This document shows, piece by piece, positions 12,901 to 25,328 of a stretch of 64,000 bases of DNA. Location of the stretch: positions 1-64,000 of the forward strand of contig QJNS01000226.1 of the NCBI GenBank assembly GCA_004154925.1. The letters are read 5' to 3'. Position numbers and translations under genes: made by a program. Within the stretch, counting starts at the first letter, position 1. Each line of letters opens with the position of its first letter. The notes below the pieces were generated by a model. The model was not told the DNA's origin. It saw only the letters and a list, made by a program, of their open reading frames with translations, and searched no databases. The stretch is from Monosporascus cannonballus (Eukaryota > Ascomycota > Sordariomycetes > Xylariales).

Positions 12901-13499
12901 AATTTCGTTAAAAATTTTTTCTTAAAGATTATTTTATAATTTTATTTGTTATATTCTAATAATTTCGTATTAAGTTTTTTTCTGAAAAATTACTTATATT
13001 TATAGTATTATAGTAACATATTAATTAAATTTTCTAATTTTTAGGGCTATTATTTTAAATCGTTATTTAGTTGCTTTAATTTTGCTTTAATAATAATAAT
13101 AATATGTCGTATTTTCCTTTAATACCTATTTTTTTTCTTATATTTTATTCCTTTAAGTAATAAGGTATTTATCGTATTTTTATGCTTATATTCGTCGTTA
13201 TTTTTAATCGAATATTAAAATCTTATATTATCCGAATCCTGCTTATTATTAAAATATAAAACGAATTTTACCTGGCTAGTTCCTTTATTAACCAAGGCTT
13301 TATATTAATATATTTATAATTTTCTTAAAATTATATCATAATTCCTAAATAAAACGATATCGAAATTAATTATTTGGTATTATTTTTAAATAAGGATTTC
13401 GAAATAATTAATTTTGCGTAAAATTTTTCCGTTATTATAAGCAAAATCCTAATTTTCGGCATTTATCGTTATATAAAATTTTAACTTATATCTTTATAA

Positions 13500-15640
13500 T
13501 AATTTAAATTTATTAATTATATTTAAAATAATGTAATTTCTGCCTAAAGCTCCATAATTTATTATTGTAATATATTAATATGTTCCGATTCGTATATCCA
13601 GGGTAATAAGGTTATTAACGGCTTTTATTATTACGTTTAAAACCTTTCTTAGGAATTCCCTTTAATTTCTCGGGGTTTCGCCATTTTGCAGCTTTTTTAT
13701 AGGTAACCTTTTTCTTTTAATTCCTATTCGAATTTATCGAATTTTATTTATATTTTTTTATACAGCGTATTAAATTATTATATTTATTGTTTTTATTAAC
13801 ATATTATTCCTTCGAATTATATCAATTATTCCTAATTTTGTTAAATTTTTTTTCCTTATCGGGCAAATTATTTTTCAATATAGTATATAGTTTCTTACTA
13901 AATTTTATTATTTTCCTATTAAAAGTCCCGTATAAATTATTAAATTTCTCCTTTTAAAACTTATTGCTTATCAGGATCTATAATAAATACCAATTAAAAA
14001 TAAAGATCCGTAATAACTTTCTGGCAATACTTTTTAATAATACGTTAGGTTAATTCTTTTTCCGTTTGGTAATTATATTACTTATAATAACAAAAAAAGT
14101 TTTTCTGCGGATACCATTTTCCCTTAAGCCAGTTTTCTGTTGCCGCCAACTAAAAAAAATTATCCTTAAAAGTTATAAATCAAAAATATCGGTATTATTA
14201 TTTATTATTCTTATTATTTCCCGTTTTGTTAAGAAAATTAAATCTTTTATAATATATTTGTATAATCCTGTTATAAATATATCGTTTTTATTTTTCGTAA
14301 ATAAGATAGTTTTATTATTTACAATAAATAATATATATTTTGCCATATCGATTAAAGGTTTTAGGATAAATTTTTTCCGTTTAACCTTGGTATTCCTTTA
14401 ATTATCCTTTAAAGATATTCCGTTATTCTTTAATTGCTTATTAAGCCAGATTCCTGGCTTTTTATATTCCTTATTAAATTTCCTATTACGGGAGGCCTAA
14501 TATATATTTTGGTCGAATTATGTTAATAAATTTGCCTTTTTTTTTTTAATTTTCCTTAAATTATTTTTTGGATATAAATTTCTAATTATTTCGTCATAAC
14601 TTTTTAGGCGAAAAATATTTATAAACCTTATGCCCTTTTTTTCCGCAATTATAATACTTAATCTGGTTTTAATTCTTCTTATAAGTAACTCCTAGCTCCA
14701 TAAGGCCTGGTTTAATATTATAGGAAGTATTATTACGTCGAAAAACGTTAATATTAGCCGTATACCAAAATTTGTTATTATATTTTCCCTTAATATCTTT
14801 AATACGCCAAATATATTATTAATTATTAATCTTAATTATTATAACGATATAATTTAATAAATATTTAGGCCGGTTAAACTTAAAAAGCTTTTCTTATATT
14901 TTTTTTTTCAGGTTATCGAAAAATTTAATTATTAATATTTCTTATTCCTAATTTAACTTAAATATTAATTAAATAAACGTATTACCATAACTAAATATTA
15001 ATTTTTTTTATCGTAACTACTAAATCTATATCTCGGCTTTTATTTTTTCGTTTATTACTTCAAATACTTTCGTTAATATTTATTCAAATTATTCGTAATT
15101 ATTATAAATTCGTATTATTTCCGGGTTTTATTTTTTTTAAGGCAAAGTAATATGCTTTTTTATAATAAGTTTAAATTAAATAACTGTACTGCCGGTAAAT
15201 CGTTTAATTACAAATTTAATTCGTATAATAAATGTAATAAATCGAATAAAAAAATACCTAAAATATATTCGGCATTAAATTAAAAATAATTATAATTTAA
15301 TTAAAATTCCGTTAAAAGGTTTTAATTTAAGGAATTTAAAGACTTTTTCTGGGTTTTTGGTAAAATTCAACTAAATAACTTAATTTAACCGAAAAAGTTT
15401 TCCAATTTCGGGAATTTTCCTTTTTTTCTTAAGTTTTTTATAAGCAGCTTAAAAAAACGTAATAAGATTATTTTTGTCTTATTCCAGCTAAAAGATACGT
15501 TTATTTATGGTATCCAGGCGTCAAAGGACTTCCTTTCGAGAAAAACGAGGTTACTCCTTTTTTTCCTCGGATTCCATTCTTATATCAAAGTTCTTAAAAA
15601 CCTGGTAAATAAGCTATTCGGGTTATTTACTGATAAATAT
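13500..15640 (-). pseudogene. G1 gag and protease region
   Basis: This block lies between the 5' leader and RT on the minus strand. The reading start corresponds to 15640: the N-terminal codons align with MFTSKQPE of G4, but the start codon reads ATA, so ATG was lost by a G-to-A change. The protease-proximal part at 13650-14300 aligns with G4 62450-63570, G6 and the left-end fragment. The plus-strand 111-codon opening at 14066-14401 is an antisense shadow of this region. Stops are dense throughout. Confidence 0.6.
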
Positions 15641-15696
15641 AATATCGGTAATATTACTTAAAGTTTAACGGTATTACTAAATAAGAATTTATAACG

Positions 15697-16062
15697 TATA
15701 ACGGCTAAAAATTTTTAATTAATTATTAAATTTAAGTCGTACGGGTTTATATTAACAAAAATATCGTAAAAATCTGAATAATAAATATAATAACGTATTA
15801 CGTTTCATAATATTAAGGGCATTTTAGATAACGAATTATTATTGCAAACTAAAATTATTTAAATTATGGAAATAACGAACGTACATATACTTATTTATTA
15901 ACGCCTGGTTTTGCTGGATTATTGCAATTTCGCAATAATCCCAATAATCCATGACTTTCGTGAATTTCACAATAATCCTAATGATTTATTACGTAACCTT
16001 CCTTCTGGTGCTCCACTTGTTTTGACTGTTTCTGGACATGCCAAACGTATTGGGCCATGACA
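15697..16062 (-). repeat. G1 5' LTR
   Basis: 366 bp; on the minus strand it starts TGTCATGGCCCAATACG at 16062. U3 (right half) is GC-richer and less mutated than the rest. The left half matches the LTR ends of G2-G6. Leader sequence shared by the whole group follows on the inner side at about 15650-15696. Confidence 0.85.
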
Positions 16063-16067
16063 TTATA
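16063..16067. repeat. Target site duplication of G1, right copy (TTATA)
   Basis: Matches TTATA at 9198-9202 on the other side of the element. Confidence 0.8.
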
Positions 16068-17331
16068 TCTTTATGTAGATATATAAGAAGTTCGTTATAT
16101 TTTAATGGTTTCTTAAATAATAATCGACAAATAGGTTTCTCTTTAATTCAGTATAAGTTTTTTCAACTTAATAAAAACGATATTATGAAATAACGGTTAA
16201 AAGTAAACTATAAGACCAATTTCGGTTATTAATTGATAAAATTTAATAATTATACTAAATAATTTACCGCTTATTAAAAAACAGTATTCCAGTTAATTAA
16301 CAATAGGCAACCCCGATGGTTCAATCTTAAAAAGGTCTTTTTTTGCTAGCAGCAACCCACGTTTATGAAGAATATTATTAAATTTAAAAGGCTTAAAATT
16401 AATGAAATCAAGGAAAAGAAAATGGAACAGAAATGTATGGAATTAAATAAAAGAGTAAAGAAAAGAGCTAATATTTAACGAAATGTTATATATTTTTATG
16501 CTAGAAATTCTAGGATTAAAAAAATACTAAATTCGTTTAACAACGAAAAGCCTCATCTTTGTTACTGTTCGGTGCAAATTAATTAGGTGAAAATACCGTC
16601 CTATTTCTTAATTACCATAAAATACCAGATGTTAAAAGTTATAAGCTAATTTTCCCTAAGCCTTAAAATAAAACTACGGATATAAAAGAATTCCTAATTT
16701 AAGATGAGTTTTACCTTAACTATTATAGAAGTTTTAACGAAAAATTACAAGAAAGTAATAAGCATTTTGCAATCATTTACATTTTTTTTTATAATTCAAA
16801 CCTGTTACCACACATTATTTATAAAATTAACACGACTTTTTCAGCATAGCTAATTACATTTTCCGCAAATACTCGCAGTTTAAAAAAGGAATACGAATAT
16901 TATTTAAAAACCTATACAAAAAATAACATGCTCTTAAAAAGCCTTATATTTTCCCCTTAACCTAAATCTATATTTAAATATTCAAATAAGTTATATTAAC
17001 ATAACAACTTTTAGCCCGAAAAAAACAACAAAATACTTAGGGACTCAAACGAAAAATACAAATATACAGAAGTTTCACGATAATCGAAATGCCTTAAATT
17101 TTATTACTTAAACCCCGAAATAACACAAAAATAAAAAAATCATATTATAAAAATGTTTATATTACTTTTCAATACTTTTTTAATACGAATTCCTAAGCAT
17201 AAAAATAAATTTTTAGGAAGTTTATAGGTTTAATTCCATAATCCGGAAAATACGGGACTCAAGAATATGCTAAAAAAGGCCCGTTACATGCGAATACTAA
17301 TTAAAGAATAAAGTAATATAAATATATAAGA
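16068..17331. other. AT-rich DNA with milder RIP signature, unassigned
   Basis: CpA and TpG are more frequent here than in the retroelements. A Lys/Glu-rich open stretch on the plus strand (about 16372-16480; includes EKKMEQKCMELNKRVKKRA) resembles the charged C-terminal helix of transposases but has no supporting motif. Otherwise nothing is recognised. This may be the older DNA into which the DNA transposon and G1 inserted. Confidence 0.4.
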
Positions 17332-17360
17332 TGCACGAGCTTTCCGGATGGTTTTTAGCA
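17332..17360. repeat. Left terminal inverted repeat of the pogo-type element
   Basis: Reads TGCACGAGCTTTCCGGATGG followed by TTTTTAGCA. Its reverse complement is found at 25329-25357 with seven C/T or G/A differences concentrated at the outer end. Confidence 0.8.
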
Positions 17361-17452
17361 CTTTTCGACAACAAAGTCAAATAAGTCAACCACAACGCCA
17401 TAATTCCGGTTTTTCGCCTAAATGTTCTTACGACAACCACCTTCAACCACTA

Positions 17453-18983
17453 TTAGCTATAATTATTCACCATTATCTTCCTTCGTGGCTATAAGATCTC
17501 GCTCTTTTTTTATAATAAGTGTCCCTTTTTCTTAAAGACGTTTGTTTTTGGTCCTCCGGCGTTTATTAAGAATATGGTTCGTTTCGCGTAAGTAACCGTT
17601 TTTTTTCCGAAAAAAAAAACGTTTTCGTATAAAAGCAACAGGTTGCTTTTTGTTAAAAAAGTTACCGATTTAATTATTTTTGTCGGCAAGCTACCCTGGT
17701 GGTTTCTGATTTTTCTTTGCAAATAACGTCTTTATTAAGTCGTTTTAATAATATTTTTAAGGGTTTTCGCAAATAAAAAGATAGCGGAATTAACAAAGGT
17801 AAACGGCAAGACGGTTAGTATAGGTATAACTAAAACTTTTAGCTCGAAAACGACCTTATTAAAATCGAATAAAATAAATCCAGCTTTTGCGAATCCGGAT
17901 TTGATATTATCTGATGTTATGGCAGTTTTAAACGCGTTGCAGAAATCCGCGATAAAATCTTTTTTAGCAATATAAGTAACGTATTGCCGCATAAGATTTT
18001 CGATATAAAGCGAATACGTACGTTTTAATACGGAAAAATAAGAGACGTCGAAAGGTTAAAGCCGATAAAAAATGGGCAGATATATAAAGTGTAATAATAT
18101 TGTTAATTTGGTAATATTTTTCGAATTCGATTAAATGGTGGCTTTCATAACCATGGAGAACAAAAAAACGTTTCGAACTTTTAATACGTATTTTAATATG
18201 TTTATGGAAATGCCTAATCCATTTTAAACTTCATTTATTTGTTATCCAGCCGGTTTTGCTTATAGCAAACCTTTAGTTAAATAAAAGTAGGTTATCGGAA
18301 AACTAGCAACAAATGTAATTTTTCTTAATAAAGATAATAAAAAAGAACAGGGCCCAACTTTAAAAATTAATAATTTGTATTATTATAAACTGTTTTCAAT
18401 TTTCCGGCTAGACCTATTTGAGTTTTTTACGCCTTTTAGCATTTATAATAACTATACTTAATGCTATAAAAAGCTTTATTTAAAATTTTATTGTTTTAAA
18501 ATTATAAATATTTTTTTCTGTAATACCGTATTAAATAATTATAATCCGAATAAAGTTAAATTAGTTACGAAATATTTGTAGATTTTTACATGAAATTCTC
18601 TGGTAATTTATTTTTCGATTTAAATACGTTTTAAGCTTTTTTTGCCGTTTAACAAAATTGGATACCCAGTTAGCTCCGACGCGTTTCGTAACGCGTTACC
18701 CAAACAGCAAATTCGCCATATCTTTAATATGCTGACGCCGGACAGCAAACGTTCGCATATCTAGGTTAAGGATTCGGTCGACAATCGATTTTTCTTCGGT
18801 CGGCGTAAGTTTTCGCGTTTTCGATATATAATCGCGTTGGGACGGAATGCCGTTATATCGTTTATGTAACGTAAATACGGCGACGCCGTAGATAGATCCA
18901 AGCCGTTTATAACTAAATGACTGCTTTTGTTTCTTTGCTTGAACGGCTAGGAGTATTCTCGCTTCTTTTGTAAGCCGTTCCAT
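17453..18983 (-). pseudogene. Fot1/pogo-like transposase, RIP-degraded
   Basis: The ATG at 18983 starts MERLTKEARILLAVQA, then SFSYKRLGSIYGVAVFTL and LTPTEEKSIVDRILNLDM. This is the tandem helix-turn-helix (psq plus CENP-B/Tc5-type) DNA-binding region of fungal pogo transposases, intact for 95 codons. The DDE part follows: a block near 18134-18156 reads LHGYESHH where the family has an LDGH-S-H type catalytic motif, so the position usually held by Asp reads His. The C-terminal part (17735-17992) reads VTYIAKKDFIADF and SGFAKAGFILFDF, matching the conserved 'F...GL.P.D' block. A last basic segment ends at the stop 17453-17455. About 510 codons in all, with frameshifts. Confidence 0.8.
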
Positions 18984-19019
18984 GTTGTGGTGTTGAAAAT
19001 GGACGGTTAAAGTTGGATG

Positions 19020-19024
19020 GTTAG
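19020..19024. repeat. Target site duplication of G2, left copy (GTTAG)
   Basis: GTTAG immediately before the TG of the 5' LTR; the second copy is at 25320-25324 immediately after the CA of the 3' LTR. Confidence 0.9.
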
Positions 19025-19448
19025 TGTCATGGCCCAACGCGCCACGGTCTCCAGAAACGGTCTGACATAACCCAACCATAATAAGTGCGTGGTGGGGCAG
19101 GTTACGTGATGGATTATTAACTTACTGGTGGTAAGCCAGTGAGCCGGATTACCAATTTACTGGTGGGAAGCCAGTAAGCCGGATTATTAACTTATTGGTA
19201 GTAAGCCAATAAGCCGGAATACCAATTTGCTAGCGGTAATTTAACAAGTAAATATATATATATATATTTATTATTTTTATAATTTAAATAATATTAGTTT
19301 GTAATAATAATTTATTATTTAAAATACTTTCAATATTACGAAATATAATATCTTATTATATTTATTATTTAAATTCTTATAATACTCCTATTAATATAAA
19401 TCCGTACGATTAAGGTTTATTAATTAGTTAAATAATTTAGCCGTTATA
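19025..19448 (+). repeat. G2 5' LTR
   Basis: 424 bp, starting TGTCATGGCCCAACGCG and ending AGCCGTTATA (CA expected, TA by RIP). U3 holds three 35-bp tandem units (19122-19226). It is 37 bp longer than the 3' LTR, which is mostly one tandem unit. Confidence 0.88.
19122..19226 (+). repeat. Three tandem 35-bp units in the G2 5' LTR U3
   Basis: Units at 19122-19156, 19157-19191 and 19192-19226, each of the form TTACTGG..GTAAGCCAGTAAGCC, followed by a partial unit. Each contains a TTACTGG / CCAGTAA inverted repeat, so each can fold as a hairpin. Such U3 arrays often bind transcription factors in LTR elements; that role is inference here. Confidence 0.8.
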
Positions 19449-19549
19449 CGTTGTAAGTTTTTATTTAATAATACCGTTAAACTTTAAGCAATATTTAATA
19501 CTATTAAAATATCGACTAGCATTTAGAAAACCCTTATTTAACAGTTTTA

Positions 19550-20352
19550 GGTTCGAATTCGGGAATTGGAAAAAGAAATCCGACAAATTATGGTTACGTT
19601 ATTTACCTAAGCTTTTTTCGCTCGTATGAAACCTAAAAAGCTAAAGCCTTACGATAAAAAGGGCAACCCTTAAACTTTTTTAATTTAAACGCGAATTTAC
19701 CTTCGTTTTTAAATTTTAACGATCCGGCGGATAAGGTCCTAATAATAAAAGTATACCTAACGGGAGATATTATTAATTGGTTTAAACTTATTATGAAAAA
19801 TTTCCTGGAAATAAAAAAATCGGATAAAAATTTTTTATTAATAAAATTTTTTTACTTTATATTAATTTCGAGGATAAAATGCGTAATAATTTCGGTAATC
19901 CGGACGAAAAACGATTTGCGGCCTAATAATTCCTGTAATTTTGACAAAAAGGACTTATATCTAAGTACGCCTTAACCTTTAAAAGCTTTACGGTTAAGGC
20001 CGAATAGGAAAATAATAAAGCCGATACCTTTATCGATATGTTTTATAAAAAGTTAAAAAATAATATAAAAGATAAAATTATTCGGATTAAATAATTAATT
20101 ACCTTAAACCGGTATATTATAAAAATAATTAAAATTAATAATCGACAGTTTGAAAACCGATAAGAGAAAAAGGGACAATATATTTTACATTTGGGATATA
20201 ATAAGTTTAACCAGGAGAAAAAACGAGACGTATTTTTTACTTTTTATAGAACGGCGTTAAGATTTATCGAATTCGGTATTATTTACAGATAAAATTAAAG
20301 CCAGATTAAATGTTTTAATTACGGCAAAATAGGAAATAAGGTTTATAAATGT
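19550..20352 (+). pseudogene. G2 gag with zinc knuckle
   Basis: The plus strand reads ADKVLIIKVYLTGDIINWF at about 19728-19784, then after a frame change NFEDKMRNNFGNPDEKR, the conserved gag core of fungal gypsy elements. The CCHC knuckle is at 20311-20352 and reads CFNYGKIGNKVYKC: the second Cys is Tyr and the His is Asn, so it could not bind zinc normally. Gag forms the particle and binds the element RNA in active relatives. Several RIP-type stops are present. Confidence 0.7.
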
Positions 20353-21369
20353 AAGAAACCTAAAAAGTTACGATAAAATAATTAAATAACTATATTGGAA
20401 AAAGAATCCAGAAATAATTAAAGAAACGATGATAAAGTTATTAATATAATTTAAGCCAAGTACGTATCGAACTTATGGCAAAATATCCAATAAGGACCAT
20501 TATAATAAGAAATTTGATGAAAAATACGAAAAGCCAGGAAGCTGGCTTAATAAGTATCGTAGGCATAGCAAAAAGCGTTATAAGGATAATTACGCAAATA
20601 TCAGAATTAGACGGAAAAAGTCTGTTCCGGAATACCTGATCGGTACGGCAGAATATATGCCATATATTATCAATAACAAAAATATCCCGATTACGAAAAA
20701 TGGAAAAAGCATATTTACGAACGAATTACCCGAATATATTATAAAGAATTTGATTTTCTAAATCGTACCGAAAATGATAAAAACGATAAATAATAGTATT
20801 AATATTTTCGAACCATAATCCCAGGAAATGTCCAATAACTGGCTAAAGCAAAAAGCTGGCTCGAAAAAAAATAATGTCTGTAAGAAAACTTTTTTTGTTA
20901 TTTTGGATAATATAATTATTAAACGGAAAAGGAATTAATCTAGCGTACGGTAAAAAAGTATTATCAAAAAATTATTACGGATTTTTATTTTTAATTAGTA
21001 TTTATTATAAACTTTTACGAAAAAAAGGTTATTAAGGAAAAAATACGTTAATTTACAAAAGATTTTTGGAATAACAGTTAAAACGATACATAATAGCATA
21101 TAATTGCAAATATATAAAAAAAAATTATTGGATAAAAAAAAACTGCAAAAAAATCAAAAACAATTAATACGATTTAAAGGAGCAGTACGCCGGCAATAAC
21201 GATAAATATAATAACTTAACGTATTAAACGAAAAAAACTTAAATAAGATTCGATAAATTCGAATAAAAATTTTTAAAAAGTTACTTATAAAAAAGCCGGA
21301 AAATAACGAAATTTTAAAAATTTAAAAGAAATTCCCAAAAAAGGCTTTAAATGCGATAATAAAAAACGT

Positions 21370-21640
21370 TAATAACCTTATTATTTTAGAAATACGAATT
21401 AGAACGTATTGGTATACCATAATTATATACTGCAAAATTTTAAGCGGAAATTATATTATACCGGATATAATTAATAAGCTTAAATTATTATGGAGATACA
21501 AATTAAAACCTTATATAACGACGAATACCAAAAGTTAAAAATTTGCTTACGATAACGGAAAAGTTATATGCAAAATTAATTACTTCGAGATTTTTATTTA
21601 AGGACGATACCAGATAATTAATTTCGATATCGTTTTATTC
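21370..21640 (+). pseudogene. G2 aspartic protease region
   Basis: Aligns residue by residue with the better preserved protease of G4 (63355-63570), sharing the SGNYII / INKL.LLWRYKLKPY blocks. The catalytic segment that reads MDSG in G4 reads IYCK here, so the active-site Asp is lost. This change is not a simple RIP transition at every base. Confidence 0.6.
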
Positions 21641-22149
21641 AGGAATTACGATATGATCTTAGGATTGTTATGGATATATTAATACGGAATTTTGATTAAT
21701 GGCGCGATTGGCCAGGTAAAGTTCGTTTTGTACCTTATTAATAAACCCAAAAAAATAAAATTTTAATATTCGATTAATAATAATAACGAATATAAACATA
21801 AAAATATATAAATACTTTATTACCTAAAGGGATAAAATATAAGAAAAAAAACGGACATTAAAGAAAAATACGACGTATTGTTATTATTATTGAAGCGAAA
21901 TTAAAATAATTAAAATATAATTTGGAAAAATAAGAATAATAATTCAAAACATTAAAAAATCTAATTAATATATTATTATAATACCATAGATATAAATAGC
22001 TTTTTAGGAAAAAGCTTAATACGAAATTACCAGAATATAACGAATAAAATTATGAAATAATCCTTAAAAAAAGGATTTTTGACAAAGTTTTACCCCATTT
22101 ATAATTTTAACGGAAACGAATTACGTATTTTCAAAAACTATTCAAAAAA

Positions 22150-22700
22150 TCGGCTATAGAAAAAATAAATTCGACTTTTGATATTACCAGTAAAATACCT
22201 TATGTTTTTCGCACCAAAAAAGAATAAAAAATTATAACTTATAGTTAATTATCGATAATTAAACGATATTACCGTTAAGGATCAAATATTATTATTCCTA
22301 ATTACGGAAATAAAAAACCGATTTTACGGAGCTAAATAATTTATCATATTTAATTTTAAAAATAAATATAACCTTATTAAAATTTAAAAAAAATACAAAT
22401 AAAAAATAACCTTTAAATCGAAATACGGATTATTTAAATATTTAATTACGTTAATAGGACTTACGAACGTATTAGCAATTTTTTAACGAATAATAAATTA
22501 TGCATTACGAAAATTTCTTAATATTTTCGTTATTTGTTATTTCGACGACATTCTCATTTTTTCGGAAACGGAAAAAATATGCGCAGGATACGTTTATAAG
22601 GTTTTTTAAATTTTATAGGACGTAAAGTTATTAATTAATACAAAAAGAAATTATTTCCATAAATAAAAAATGGAATATCTGAAATATATTATTATTCCAG
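22150..22700 (+). pseudogene. G2 reverse transcriptase domain
   Basis: NIFVICYFDDILIFSETE is read from 22520 on, the gypsy RT catalytic box, with YFDD at 22538-22549 intact. Upstream and downstream blocks align with G1 in reverse orientation. Stops of RIP type precede and follow. Confidence 0.8.
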
Positions 22701-23739
22701 GACATATCAAAATAAACCTTAAAAAAATCACTGCAGTTACAAAATGGTAAACGTTAACGATAATTAAAGAAATATAAGTATTCCTTAAATTCGCCAATTA
22801 TTATAAAAAGTTTATTCGAAATTTTAAAAAAATAATTATACCTTTAATAAATTTTACGAAAAAAAAGTTCAAATAAACGTTAAATATAAAAAAAGTATTT
22901 TAGGATATTAAGAATATAATTATTAATAAGCCAGTATTAATTATGTACGATTTAAACTACCTTATTAAGTTAAAAACCGATATTTCAGATTACGCGTTAA
23001 ACGTAATAATCAGATAACAAAATAATTAAGGCAAATTATACCTTATTATATTTTTTTATACAAATTAAAAAGAACTGAGTTAAAATACGATATTCCAAAT
23101 ATGGAATTTATGGCCATTATTATGGTATTTCGGGAATTTAAATATTTTCTAAAGGGAAATTTATATTAAGTTAAAATTTATACGGATTATTAAAATTTTA
23201 CCCGATTTATTATAATTAAAGAATTTATAGGACGATAATTAAAATACGCCAAAAAATTGGCGAATTTCGATTTCGTTATTATCCATAAAAAAGGTTTAAA
23301 AAATAATAAAATAAACATTTCAAGTAAATTACCAAATTTCGAAAAAAAATTAATTAAAATTAGTTATATAATTTTCGATATTATTATAAAAGGATATTTA
23401 CGCTTACGATAAATTACGATAATTCGGGCAGCACCTGTTAATATATATTAAAAAATTTAACAATATGATAATAATTTCTTAAAAAACGAAAAAACGAACA
23501 AAATATAAGTTTTTAAAAAATATTAAAAGGATTTAATGCAAAAAATATACGAACATTAATTATACGAATATTTAAAAATCTATAAAACCTTAAAAAAGCT
23601 TTAACGCATATATTTTTTCTTAAAATAAAATTAACGGTACAAAAAATTCTACGGTAATGCAATATTTGCGTTAAAATAAAGACTCGACGACATAAACCAT
23701 ACGGAAAATTACAGCTATTACTAGTTATAAAATGATTAT

Positions 23740-24130
23740 AATATTTAATTATATTCGACTTTATTATTAAATTTCTTATATCAAAAAATCCAATTACGGA
23801 AATACATTACGATAATATTTTCGTAATCGTTAATCGATTTACGAAATTTTCTTATTTTTTACCATATTACGAAAATATAAATACCAAATAAATAATATAT
23901 ATTTTCTTTAAACGTATTTTCAGCATATACGGATTATTAATAAAAATTATTTTAAATAAAAAATCAATATTTGCATTTCAATTTTGGCAAAGCTTAATAA
24001 TATAAATCGGCCTAAATTACAAATTATTTAACGTATTTAAACCTTAAACAAATAAATAAATAAAATAAATAAATTAAATTTTAAAAATTTATTTACGATA
24101 TTATATCAATTACGAATAAAATAACTGGAT
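23740..24130 (+). pseudogene. G2 integrase core domain
   Basis: The plus strand reads YDNIFVIVNRFTKFSYFLPY and then FFKRIFSIYGLLIKIILNKK. Compared with G1 the first catalytic Asp (VIVDR) is Asn (VIVNR) and the second block is also mutated, so the integrase is inactive. This confirms the gypsy order with integrase last. Confidence 0.75.
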
Positions 24131-24917
24131 TAAACAATTCCTAATTGCATAATTAGCTTATAATATTAATTATTACGAAAATATTAAAACAATATTAATA
24201 AACGTAAATTTTGGTTTTATTTCAAAAGTTTACAAAAAAATACGTAATAATAATCTAATTAATATTAAAATAATTTTTACGTTAAAATAATTACGATATC
24301 TGTACCAGGAAATAAAAACAGAATTCGAATTCGTATAAAATTAAATAAATAAGTATTATAATTAGAAAAAGTTAAAAGGATTAATTTTCGAAAAGGGGAA
24401 AATGGTTTTCCTCGTTACCAAAAATATTTAAATAAAAAGCCCTAATAAAAATTTCGATTTCAAATATATCGGTTTATATAAAATTTTTAAGAAAATTTCA
24501 GAAAATAATTACTAATTGGAACTTTTACCAAAAATTAAATTCCATTTAATTTTTTATATTTCCTTATTTTAATTACTGGCGGATATAATTAAGGTATATG
24601 CAGCATAAAACGACGTAAAAGTAAAAAACGAACAAACGATTAATTATAAAAACAGGGACTCCTATCCCGTTATACGAACGACCCCGACGAACATATTCCT
24701 TATAACGAAAAACCCCGTCCATTATTTGGCAATTTAACTACCGGGCAGAACAGAAAAAATAAGGTATCGTATTAAAACCTTCGAGTTCAATTAAATTAGC
24801 CAGGGCAAGTCGCTGTTCGGATTTGCGAAAACGACGTTTGGAAATACCGGAAAATATGTTAAAGGGAATGCAGAAAACTTACCAAAAAAAAAAGGAAATC
24901 TTAAGGGCAAGATTTAT

Positions 24918-24929
24918 AAAAGGGGGAGA
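24918..24929 (+). other. G2 polypurine tract
   Basis: AAAAGGGGGAGA, three bases before the 3' LTR. Expected second-strand primer site. Confidence 0.75.
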
Positions 24930-24932
24930 TCA

Positions 24933-25319
24933 TGTTATGGCCTAACGCGCCACGGTTTCCAGAAACGGTCTAACATAACCCAACCATAAATACGTAATAG
25001 GGCAGGTCACGTAATAGATTACTAACTTACTGGTAATAAGCCAGTAAGCCGGATTACCAGCTTATTAATGGTAAGCCAATAAGCCGAATTACCAGTTTGC
25101 TAGCAGTAATCCAGCAAATAAAAAAAGGATATATATGTTTATTATTTTTATAATTTAAATAATACCATTTTATAATAATAATTCGTTACTTAAAGCACCT
25201 TCAGTATTATAAGACGTAATACGTTACTGTATTTATTGCTCAGATTCCCACGATATTCCTGTTAACATAAACCCGTACAACTAAGGTTTAATAGTTGGTT
25301 AAACCGTTTAGCCGTTACA
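24933..25319 (+). repeat. G2 3' LTR
   Basis: 387 bp, TGTTATGGCC...GCCGTTACA. Contains two 35-bp U3 units (25027-25061 and 25062-25096) plus a partial one, against three in the 5' LTR. Confidence 0.88.
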
Positions 25320-25324
25320 GTTAG
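25320..25324. repeat. Target site duplication of G2, right copy (GTTAG)
   Basis: Identical to 19020-19024. Confidence 0.9.
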
Positions 25325-25328
25325 AATA

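Larger units (their letters stand above)
9203..16062 (-). mobile_element. G1: complete Ty3/gypsy LTR retrotransposon
   Basis: This 6860-bp element is bounded by two 366-bp LTRs and the 5-bp duplication TTATA. Reading on the minus strand the order is 5' LTR (15697-16062), gag, protease, RT (YFDD box at 12451-12462), RNase H region, integrase (about 10900-11260), 3' LTR (9203-9568): the Ty3/gypsy order. An extra gene lies on the opposite strand between integrase and the 3' LTR (9728-10147). RIP-type stops fill every pol domain, so the copy is dead, although the RT aspartates survive. The LTR ends read TA...CA on the left copy, with TG expected, another RIP mark. Confidence 0.85.
19025..25319 (+). 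mobile_element. G2: complete Ty3/gypsy retrotransposon nested in the pogo-type element
   Basis: This 6295-bp plus-strand element has LTRs at 19025-19448 and 24933-25319 and a perfect 5-bp duplication GTTAG. The order is gag (zinc knuckle 20311-20352), protease region (about 21370-21640), RT (YFDD at 22538-22549), RNase H, integrase (about 23740-24130), C-terminal basic tail, polypurine tract (24918-24929), 3' LTR. It lies in the transposase leader of the host transposon, so it is the younger of the two. Unlike G1 it shows no antisense gene before the 3' LTR; pol coding appears to run nearly to the LTR. Confidence 0.88.

Noticed and set aside
14066..14401. 111-codon plus-strand open frame in G1
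   Set aside because: It is antisense to the gag/protease region on the minus strand, has no Cys pairs or coiled coil like the accessory gene, and equivalent openings appear in other copies as shadows.
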